Shown: one piece after another, positions 50,087 to 56,887 of the stretch | Position numbering within the stretch: position 1 is the first letter of the stretch | Layout: every line of letters begins with the position of its first letter | Virus record (IMG/VR): IMGVR_UViG_3300025122_000008 | Location: 1-64,000 of that record | Direction: 5' to 3' (one strand) | DNA from: a virus | Length of the DNA: 64,000 nucleotides | Program-made: the position numbers and the translations under genes | The notes under the pieces: generated by a model | What the model saw: only the letters and a program-made list of their open reading frames with translations | Told to the model about the DNA's origin: nothing | Database searches by the model: none

Positions 50087-51673
50087 ATGGGGTATAGTCC
50101 TACTAAACAGGAGATAGTCAAGGAGGTAGTTAAATCTGGCAAAAGTCCAGTTTATTTTATTACAAATTATTGTAAGATATCGCATCCCCAACAAGGTTTA
50201 ATCCCATTTAAAACTTATGATTTCCAGGACAACCTTTTAAAAGATTTTAACGATCATCGATTTAATATAGTATTAAAGGCGCGCCAATTAGGTATATCCA
50301 CAATTACTGCAGCCTATATCGTGTGGCTGATGTTGTTCCATCGTGACAAAAATATTCTAGTTGTTGCAACTAAATTACAAACCGCAACAAATCTGGTAAG
50401 AAAAGTTAAAAAAATAATGAAATCTCTTCCCCCATGGGTGAAGATATCTCAAATTAGCATAGACAATAGGACTTCTTTTGAGCTTACAAACGGATCTCAG
50501 ATTAAGGCATCTTCGACCTCGTCAGATGCTGGTCGTTCAGAGGCCTTATCGTTATTAGTAGTAGACGAAGCCGCACACGTTGAGAATCTTGAAGAAATAT
50601 GGACCGCTTTGTATCCGACTTTATCTACCGGTGGTCGATGTATCGCTCTTTCTACCCCCAATGGGGTTGGCAATTGGTTTCACAAGGCATGTGTTGAGGC
50701 CGAAGCAGGTATAAATAATTTTTATATGACGACGCTTATGTGGGATATGCATCCCGATAGGGATCAAGCTTGGTATGAAAGAGAAACAAGAAATATGTCC
50801 CAGCGCCAGATTGCGCAGGAGCTAGAATGTAACTTCAACGTTTCTGGAGAAACAGTAATACATGCAGATGATCTATCTTATTATCTTAATAATGTGAATG
50901 AGCCAAAATATCGTACCGGCTTTGATCGTAATTATTGGATATGGGAGGAGTATAAAGACGAGTCGTCTTATTTAATTGCTGCTGATATTGCACGTGGAGA
51001 TGGTCAAGACAATTCAGCATTTCACGTATTCAAGTTGGATACCCTGGAAATAGTTGCAGAATATATTGGTAAACCAAATCCAGACGATTTTTCTGATATA
51101 TTATTTGATGCTGGAAAAGAATATGGCACCTGTATGATTGTCGCAGAAAATAATAACATAGGGTTTGCTGTACTTAATAAGTTAAAAGATAAGGAGTATA
51201 ATAATATATATCATTCTACGAAAACTTCTCATGATTACGTTGATCCAATCCAAGCACAGTGGATGTCTAATATTGTCCCGGGTTTTACAACCTCTTCTAA
51301 AACAAGGCCGCTGGTGATTGCCAAGATGGAAGAGTTTATGCGGAACAAACTAGTTAAGATTAATTCTAATCGATTGCTTTCTGAAATGAAAACGTTTATA
51401 TGGCACCACGGAAGGGCCCAGGCGATGAGATCTTATAATGATGATTTGATTATGTCGTTTGCAATTGGGTGCTGGGTACGAGATACAGTGCTTATAGAAA
51501 ATCAAAGATTAACCGAATATAATAGAAATGCTCTTTTGTCAATATCGACCTCTTCAAAGAAAATGAACACAACAATACCTGGAATGATCGGGTATAAAAA
51601 ACATACCGAAGGCCCGCGCCAGCAGGAAGCGGCACAGTTTAATGAACAATATGCTGCGATTATTAAAGGATAG
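50087..51673 (+). CDS. 17: Terminase large subunit gp17
   Basis: 528 aa (T4 gp17 is 610). The N-terminal ATPase has the deviant Walker A K64-ARQLGIST72, as in T4, and Walker B LLVVDEAAHV with D160 and catalytic E161. TLSTGGRCIALSTPNGVGNWFHK is motif III. The C-terminal nuclease begins IAADIARGDGQDNSAF (D300), with MIVAENNNIGF and a late YNDDLIMSFAIGCW. The enzyme docks on the portal, pumps DNA into the prohead and cuts concatemers. No separate small subunit is adjacent; a candidate is at 4081. Confidence 0.95.
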   Translation: MGYSPTKQEIVKEVVKSGKSPVYFITNYCKISHPQQGLIPFKTYDFQDNLLKDFNDHRFNIVLKARQLGISTITAAYIVWLMLFHRDKNILVVATKLQTATNLVRKVKKIMKSLPPWVKISQISIDNRTSFELTNGSQIKASSTSSDAGRSEALSLLVVDEAAHVENLEEIWTALYPTLSTGGRCIALSTPNGVGNWFHKACVEAEAGINNFYMTTLMWDMHPDRDQAWYERETRNMSQRQIAQELECNFNVSGETVIHADDLSYYLNNVNEPKYRTGFDRNYWIWEEYKDESSYLIAADIARGDGQDNSAFHVFKLDTLEIVAEYIGKPNPDDFSDILFDAGKEYGTCMIVAENNNIGFAVLNKLKDKEYNNIYHSTKTSHDYVDPIQAQWMSNIVPGFTTSSKTRPLVIAKMEEFMRNKLVKINSNRLLSEMKTFIWHHGRAQAMRSYNDDLIMSFAIGCWVRDTVLIENQRLTEYNRNALLSISTSSKKMNTTIPGMIGYKKHTEGPRQQEAAQFNEQYAAIIKG

Positions 51674-51677
51674 ATAG

Positions 51678-53684
51678 ATGCCACCAGATAAAAAGATAGA
51701 TCACAGAAACAATCCGAGAAACCCGGCATCACCTCTTTTTAAGAGACTAACGAGGCTTTTTACGGGCCCCCTCATTAATTATCGGGCCCAATTTACGAGA
51801 GAAGAACGACGATCTGCGTTAGATAAATATAAATATAGATTTAGAAGTTTAAGCGGCCAGCAGTTCAAACGTTCCGCAGACAATTTATCTCGTAATTATA
51901 ATATGTTAACTTCCGCGGCAATGCGGAATCAAAACAGAAACGAAAGATATATTGATTTTGATCAGATGGAATATATGCCAGAGATTGCGTCTGCACTAGA
52001 TATTTACGCAGACGAGATGACAACCTCTAACGGATACAATCCACTTCTTAAGATTGAATGTAGAAATGAAGAAATTAAAACAATTTTGCATGGTCTTTTT
52101 TATGATGCGCTAAATGTTGAGTTTAATGCGTTCGGCTGGGCGAGAACCATGTCTAAATATGGCGACTTCTTTTTGTATTTAGATGTAGATGAAATATTAG
52201 GTGTAAAATCGGTTATTGGATTACCTTCTGGAGAAGTAGAGAGGCTGGAAGGGCAGGATCCTACAAACCCAAATTACGTACAGTATCAATGGAATTCTGC
52301 TGGGATGACTTTTGAAAATTGGCAAGTTGGCCACTTTAGAATTCTTGGTAATGATAAGCACGCCCCATATGGTACTTCTGTTTTAGACCCTGCTCGACGT
52401 ATTTGGCGTCAATTGGTTTTAATTGAAGATGCTATGCTGGCTTATCGTGTTGTTCGTGCGCCAGAACGACGAATGTTTAAAATCGATGTGGGCAATATTC
52501 CGCCCCAAGAGGTGGAACAATATATGGAAAAGGTTAAGACCTCTTTGAAAAGAAATTCTTTGGTTGATGCATCGACCGGTCGAGTAGATTTGCGATATAA
52601 TCCGTTATCTGTTGAAGAAGATTATTTTATTCCAATTCGTGGTGGTGTAGGATCCGATATTACAACTTTGGCGGGGGCATCTCAACTCAATGATATTGAC
52701 GATGTAAAGTATATCCGAGATAAATTATTCTCGGCCATCAAGATACCTCAAGAGTATTTGTCAATGACAGAGGGATCCGGCCAAGGAGAAACCACGTTAG
52801 CACAAAAAGATGTACGATTTGCGCGCACCATACAGAGACTTCAGAGGGCCTTTGTTTCAGAGCTTGAAAAAATTGCTGTTGTACACTTATTTACGTTGGG
52901 CTATCGTGGTCAGGATTTAATTTCTTTTAAGTTGGCCCTAAATAATCCCTCTAAACTAGCAGAATTGCAAGAGATTGAACATCTTCGTAGCAAATTTGAT
53001 TTGGCCAACAATGTTGTTGAGGGCATGTTTAGTAAGTATTGGATCTCAAAAAACATACTTCGCATGTCCGATGAAGAATTTTTACGAAATCAACGAGAGG
53101 CGTTCTATGATCGCAAATATCAAGTGGCCCTCGATGCGGTGACCGAAGAGGGCGCTGCGGAAGCTGCCGGTGGTGGACTTGGCGCTGCGGATCTGGGTGG
53201 AGGCGACCTAGGCCTTGAGGGCGGCGCCGACGCCGGTCTTGATTTGGGCGGAGAAGAAGGTGCTGGCGAACTAGGCGGAGAAGAAGGTGCCGGCGAACTA
53301 GGCGGAGAAGCTGCCGCTGGTGAAGAGTCAACCCTATTGGCGGCTCCTGCGCGCGTCGAGGATCGACCCACAATAGCCAGTCTTGAGCCGCAGGCTAAGG
53401 GTAAGAAATATTATAGAAGAAAGGAAGATACCAGAAAAACAAACAAGAAGGGCCCTACTAGCAGAAAAGTACGCCCGCGCGCGAAGACTTCCACTCGCGA
53501 TGTTTTCCCAGGTAACAAGCTTTTGAACATCAACGCACTTTATGAGGATTATGAATCTATTTATATTAATAAGTCTGATGATCAAGAGGTGAAACTGTTT
53601 GAGAACACCAAAGATATTCGTAAATTGATAACAGAGTTGGAAATAAAAGAAGCGGAGACAGATAACGGTGAAGACAAAGCATAA
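51678..53684 (+). CDS. 20: Portal protein gp20
   Basis: 668 aa (T4 gp20 is 524). NRNERYIDFDQMEYMPEIASALDIYADEMTTSN, APERRMFKIDVGNIPPQEVEQYMEKVK and REDKLFSAIKIPQEYLSMTEGSGQGETTLAQKDVRFARTIQRLQ-type segments mark the T4 portal family (KYIRDKLFSAIKIPQEYL is seen here). The dodecamer forms the DNA entry vertex. Unusual is a C-terminal extension from ~residue 480: a Gly/Glu/Ala/Leu repeat block, a basic Lys/Arg stretch, then a conserved-looking end (FPGNKLLNINALYEDYESIYIN). The end overlaps the next gene by 17 nt. Confidence 0.92.
   Translation: MPPDKKIDHRNNPRNPASPLFKRLTRLFTGPLINYRAQFTREERRSALDKYKYRFRSLSGQQFKRSADNLSRNYNMLTSAAMRNQNRNERYIDFDQMEYMPEIASALDIYADEMTTSNGYNPLLKIECRNEEIKTILHGLFYDALNVEFNAFGWARTMSKYGDFFLYLDVDEILGVKSVIGLPSGEVERLEGQDPTNPNYVQYQWNSAGMTFENWQVGHFRILGNDKHAPYGTSVLDPARRIWRQLVLIEDAMLAYRVVRAPERRMFKIDVGNIPPQEVEQYMEKVKTSLKRNSLVDASTGRVDLRYNPLSVEEDYFIPIRGGVGSDITTLAGASQLNDIDDVKYIRDKLFSAIKIPQEYLSMTEGSGQGETTLAQKDVRFARTIQRLQRAFVSELEKIAVVHLFTLGYRGQDLISFKLALNNPSKLAELQEIEHLRSKFDLANNVVEGMFSKYWISKNILRMSDEEFLRNQREAFYDRKYQVALDAVTEEGAAEAAGGGLGAADLGGGDLGLEGGADAGLDLGGEEGAGELGGEEGAGELGGEAAAGEESTLLAAPARVEDRPTIASLEPQAKGKKYYRRKEDTRKTNKKGPTSRKVRPRAKTSTRDVFPGNKLLNINALYEDYESIYINKSDDQEVKLFENTKDIRKLITELEIKEAETDNGEDKA
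53247..53321 (+). repeat. 27-bp tandem repeat inside the portal gene
   Basis: Two almost identical 27-bp units (53247-53273 and 53274-53300; encoding GGEEGAGEL) are followed by a partial third. They make the portal C-terminus a low-complexity Gly/Glu-rich linker. Single-base T/C difference between units indicates recent duplication. Confidence 0.8.
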
Positions 53685-54492
53685 TAAAAAAAGAAATACT
53701 GCAATTCTGTATGAACTGGTAACCAGGGAATTAACTGATTCTATTGTTAAAAAAGACAATGATAGATATAAATTTACTTTATCTGTTCTAAAAGAGTCTT
53801 TCGGAGAAAAAACCATACTTGGTCGTGAACTTCGATGCTATCGCGACGTTTTAGAAACAAGGGACGTTGAAAAATATACAGCAGAGAGAATAATACACGA
53901 AACGAGGGGTGTTCATGGGCGCCTAAATTCTAAGAAAATATTTGATTCTCAAACAAAAGTTATTAATAAAATTAACAAAGCCCTGTCAAAGGATATATGG
54001 AGCACCTTTATTCCTAATTTTAAAACCCTTGCAACAATATCAGCGGTTTTTAATTCAAATACTTCTGCAAAGCAAAGAGTGCTGCACGAAGATATTTTAA
54101 TAAAAATTATGAGTTCGGCTGAGAAATTAGAAGAGGGAATATTACAGCCGATGGATGATATAATTTATCATTCGTTCGTAAAAAAGTTTAATGATAAATA
54201 CTCGTTACTTCTTAAAGAACAGAAAAATTTACTCAACAGATATATAGCATCTTTTTCTGATAATGGGTTAGAGCTGAATCTGTATCTTAATGAAGAGATA
54301 GGTCGTTTAAAAAATATTATGACCGACGCACTTCAAACACAAGAGGTCAAGTCGGACGAGACTATGATTGAAAAAACAAAAAAAGTTTTAAGCATATTAG
54401 AGAGCTTTAAAGAGATTTTCCCAACTAAAGAGACGATTGAAAAAGTATTACAAATTCAACAGCTAGCCGGGGAAATATGCTCCGATGATTAA
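53668..54492 (+). CDS. Hypothetical head-module protein (274 aa)
   Basis: 274 aa, GTG start inside the portal gene. Highly helical and charged: KKRNTAILYELVTRELTDSIVKKDNDRYKFTLSVLKESF, DSQTKVINKINKALSKDIW and SFKEIFPTKETIEKVLQIQQLA. I recall homologues directly after the portal gene in aquatic T4-like phages. In T4 this slot holds the small core proteins gp67 and gp68, so a prohead-core role is possible, but no sequence similarity is evident. Overlaps the next gene by 8 nt. Confidence 0.65.
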   Translation: MKTKHNKKRNTAILYELVTRELTDSIVKKDNDRYKFTLSVLKESFGEKTILGRELRCYRDVLETRDVEKYTAERIIHETRGVHGRLNSKKIFDSQTKVINKINKALSKDIWSTFIPNFKTLATISAVFNSNTSAKQRVLHEDILIKIMSSAEKLEEGILQPMDDIIYHSFVKKFNDKYSLLLKEQKNLLNRYIASFSDNGLELNLYLNEEIGRLKNIMTDALQTQEVKSDETMIEKTKKVLSILESFKEIFPTKETIEKVLQIQQLAGEICSDD

Positions 54493-54991
54493 TATTAATA
54501 TTGGGGGCCCCCAGGCGACAAAAAGTTTCAGGGCCAGAAAAACTCTTGATGGTAATTTAATGATTATGGATCATGATATTATCGATATTGTACTGTTACC
54601 AGAGAGTAGTAAAATCTTAACATTTCCTAAAAGTCGATCAGTCGAAGATGCCTATAATACTCAGGCCAGGTTTTTTGATTTTTTATCCGACAAGGGAGTA
54701 GTCGATCGAGAGACAGTTCAGGGTGGAAACATCTTTCGTTCTTTGGAGGCTCTTTTACCCGAGGGCAAAGGGGCGAATTCGCTACAAGCGGCCGTTTATG
54801 TAATATCGGAGTTTCTACGGGAAGAACTGGACGCCTTAAATAAGGCCGAAGAATACGAAAAAGAATTAGAAAATTATTTTGTGGATCCCACCGATAGGGA
54901 CTCTACAGAGTTGGGCGAGGTACCACAACATGCAGAGAAGGGTGCGATGATACCTGGGTATTACTATATCCCATTGCGATACAGATTATAG
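54485..54991 (+). CDS. Hypothetical head-module protein (168 aa)
   Basis: 168 aa: MININIGGPQATKSFRARKTLDGNLMIMDHDIIDIVLLPESSKILTFPKS, then a helical part (YVISEFLREELDALNKAEEYEKELENYF) and a C-terminal MIPGYYYIPLRYRL. No known domain or membrane segment. It lies between the 274-aa gene and a membrane protein, with overlaps on both sides, so it is probably co-translated with the portal operon. Function unknown. Confidence 0.6.
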   Translation: MININIGGPQATKSFRARKTLDGNLMIMDHDIIDIVLLPESSKILTFPKSRSVEDAYNTQARFFDFLSDKGVVDRETVQGGNIFRSLEALLPEGKGANSLQAAVYVISEFLREELDALNKAEEYEKELENYFVDPTDRDSTELGEVPQHAEKGAMIPGYYYIPLRYRL

Positions 54992-55323
54992 TGGAGATGC
55001 AAGTGATAATGTGGCCAACATTAGAGAGTCTCGCAATCTTTATATTGTGTGCTTATGGCCTTACACAGCTTCTTTGTTTTTCAAAACTTTTAGATAAGAT
55101 TAGGCCCAAACATTATTTCTTTTCTTGCCCCATGTGTATAGGATTTTGGGTTGGTGCGTTTCTATGGGGCGTTAATAGTTATACTGAACTATTTATGTTT
55201 GATGGCAATAATCTCTTAACTGGGTTTTTGCTTGGATGCCTGAGTTCGGGTACATCATATGCTTTAAATGTGATTATCTGTGATGACGGAATACAAATAG
55301 GAAGAGGAGAACATCATGACTAA
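54991..55323 (+). CDS. Membrane protein, DUF1360-like (110 aa)
   Basis: GTG start overlapping the previous TAG; an ATG two codons later (54997) is an alternative. Three hydrophobic segments: ~10-30 (LESLAIFILCAYGLTQLLCF), ~45-60 (FSCPMCIGFWVGAFLWGV) and ~73-95 (LLTGFLLGCLSSGTSYALNVII). The C46-PM-C49-IGFWVG pattern resembles DUF1360 membrane proteins, whose function is unknown. It stands among head genes although it is a host-membrane protein. Confidence 0.55.
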   Translation: MEMQVIMWPTLESLAIFILCAYGLTQLLCFSKLLDKIRPKHYFFSCPMCIGFWVGAFLWGVNSYTELFMFDGNNLLTGFLLGCLSSGTSYALNVIICDDGIQIGRGEHHD

Positions 55324-55366
55324 ATGGATGCTACAGCCAGTAAGACGATGCTGCAAAGGCAGTTGA
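55316..55366 (+). CDS. Possible 16-aa mini-gene
   Basis: ATG at 55316 overlaps the end of the DUF1360-like gene and is preceded by AGAGGAGA at good spacing. It encodes MTKWMLQPVRRCCKGS and then stops. Basic, with a Cys-Cys pair. The good ribosome-binding site is the only support; it may equally be chance or the remnant of a longer gene. The remaining 23 bases to the next gene contain that gene's AAAGGAAT site. Confidence 0.25.
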   Translation: MTKWMLQPVRRCCKGS

Positions 55367-55389
55367 CTACTTTACTAAAGGAATAAAAA

Positions 55390-55809
55390 ATGAGCAAATA
55401 TTCAAGCTTTAAAGAATTTCAATTGATAACCGAGAACTGGCGTAAGTATTTCTTGCACGAGACAGTATTGCGCGAGGCCGGCGGAGGCGCAGGCGCTATT
55501 CCACACTTTTCGCCTCTTAGTGCAACGAAGCCAGGGGAGCGTATTCCGGTACCGGGATCTCAGCGACCCTATGAACAGCGGGATATCGATGGGAATGTTG
55601 CCGCTATAGCGGAGGCATTCGCAGATGTTGATGAGCGCTTCGAGGCTCTCGTTGCCGTCGTCGCGAAACCCGACGCGGATGGCTACCGAGGCGCCCCACC
55701 GGAGTTGTGGGAGTTGCGCAATGCAATAGAACTTGCAAGCGCCCGCTTCGCGAGCTTGCAAAATCGTATTGGAGAGGACCCTCGGGCCCCTCGCCTAGAA
55801 GAGGAATAA
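55390..55809 (+). CDS. Putative prohead-targeted protein with capsid-targeting-like N-terminus
   Basis: 139 aa. The N-terminus MSKYSSFKEFQLITENWRK-YFLHETVLRE|AGGG contains several L/I-x-E sites, the cleavage consensus of T4 prohead protease gp21. VLRE|A resembles the T4 capsid-targeting sequence end (FIAE|A). The same FLxETVLRE stretch opens the next gene and is nearly identical in DNA. The rest is Ala/Pro/Glu/Arg-rich and helical (ELWELRNAIELASARFASLQNRI), with no known domain. The protease gene lies two genes downstream. A role as prohead core or internal protein is an inference. Confidence 0.55.
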   Translation: MSKYSSFKEFQLITENWRKYFLHETVLREAGGGAGAIPHFSPLSATKPGERIPVPGSQRPYEQRDIDGNVAAIAEAFADVDERFEALVAVVAKPDADGYRGAPPELWELRNAIELASARFASLQNRIGEDPRAPRLEEE

Positions 55810-55813
55810 AACC

Positions 55814-56281
55814 ATGGCACGTTATAAAAAAAATGTAAAAAGAATAGACCCAAGATACTTCTTGAACGAGACAGTATTGCGGGAAGGGGATGAGGCTGCA
55901 CTTGCCCAAGCCGGCGAGGAAGCACTCGCAGATATGGGTGAAGAGGGAATCCTTGCCCAGCTGGGGCAACTGCCTCCAGAAACGCAGGCAGAAATCCAGG
56001 CAGCTGCAGCAGCTACGGCAGAAGAAGCCTCACAAATGAACGAATCCGGGGAACTTGATGATTCATATCTCGCCGGCCCTCGGGGAAGCGCAATGGCCAC
56101 CGGCGGCGTTGCCGGCGCAGGACTTGGCGCCGCTGCCGGAGCAGTAACTTCATCTCTTATGAGTCTTGCCACCGCCAATGCGGTGGGAACTGTGCTTGGC
56201 GCCGCTGCCTTTGGCGCCTCCGGTGGAATTATCGCAGCTGCCGTCTATATTCTGGCTAAGAGGATGCTCCAAGGGAAATAA
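55814..56281 (+). CDS. Putative internal head protein with glycine-zipper membrane domain
   Basis: 155 aa. N-terminus MARYKKNVKRIDPRYFLNETVLRE|GDEAA shares the FLxETVLRE segment with the previous gene and contains potential gp21 cleavage sites (LNE|T, LRE|G). Residues ~20-75 are Ala/Glu-rich and helical. Residues ~93-150 (ATGGVAGAGLGAAAGAVTSSLMSLATANAVGTVLGAAAFGASGGIIAAAVYILA) form two or more glycine-zipper hydrophobic helices, a pattern of membrane-inserting or pore-forming segments. Placed next to gp21, it could be packaged and ejected with DNA. Alternatively it is an ordinary membrane protein. Confidence 0.55.
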   Translation: MARYKKNVKRIDPRYFLNETVLREGDEAALAQAGEEALADMGEEGILAQLGQLPPETQAEIQAAAAATAEEASQMNESGELDDSYLAGPRGSAMATGGVAGAGLGAAAGAVTSSLMSLATANAVGTVLGAAAFGASGGIIAAAVYILAKRMLQGK

Positions 56282-56284
56282 ACA

Positions 56285-56884
56285 ATGGCACAACTTCTCC
56301 GAGAATACTATGAACTATGCGAAGGCGGCGTCTGTCAGGATCTTCTGACGGAGGATGAAAAACGCTTTGTTCGTGATGGTGGTATGATGTTATCGGGGAT
56401 GATGCAGATGGCAGAGACCCAAAACGGCAATGGTCGCGTGTATCCTCAAGCAATATTGGAGAGAGAAGTTAAAAATTATAAAAAATTAGTAAAAGATAAG
56501 CGCGCCTTGGGCGAACTTGATCATCCGGAAGATTCCGTTATTAATCTTAGAAATGTTTCTCATCAAATTACTGATATCTGGATGGACGACAATAAAGTTA
56601 TGGGCAAAATGAAGGTATTGGACACGCCTTCCGGCGGCATCCTTCGTTCACTGGTTGATTCCGGTGTTTCTATAGGCATTTCTTCAAGGGGACTCGGTTC
56701 GGTTACCGAGAACGCCGGCAAGACCATTGTCGAGGACGACTTTCAGTTGATTTGTTTTGATATGGTTTCTGAACCATCAACCCCGGGCGCATTTATGATG
56801 AGAGAGAACAAAAATAGAATTGAAGAAATTTTTACCAAGGCGGATCGAATTAATCGTGCTTTAAACGAAGTATTAGAGGAATAA
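56285..56884 (+). CDS. 21: Prohead core protease gp21
   Basis: 199 aa (T4 gp21 is 212). MAETQNGNGRVYPQAILEREVKNYKKLV and RALGELDHPEDSVINLRNVSHQI contain the catalytic His (H80). GVSIGISSRGLGS holds the Ser (S133 or S134), and FDMVSEPSTPGAFM is the conserved end. It is a Ser-His type prohead protease that cleaves scaffold, vertex and major capsid proteins at L/I-x-E sites after assembly. The scaffold gene starts at 63484, several genes away, rather than directly downstream as in T4. Confidence 0.92.
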   Translation: MAQLLREYYELCEGGVCQDLLTEDEKRFVRDGGMMLSGMMQMAETQNGNGRVYPQAILEREVKNYKKLVKDKRALGELDHPEDSVINLRNVSHQITDIWMDDNKVMGKMKVLDTPSGGILRSLVDSGVSIGISSRGLGSVTENAGKTIVEDDFQLICFDMVSEPSTPGAFMMRENKNRIEEIFTKADRINRALNEVLEE

Positions 56885-56887
56885 GAG

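Noticed and set aside
53029-53373. Minus-strand Arg/Pro/Ser-rich frames opposite the portal repeats
   Set aside because: They are mirror products of the Gly/Glu/Ala-rich repeat region, not independent genes.
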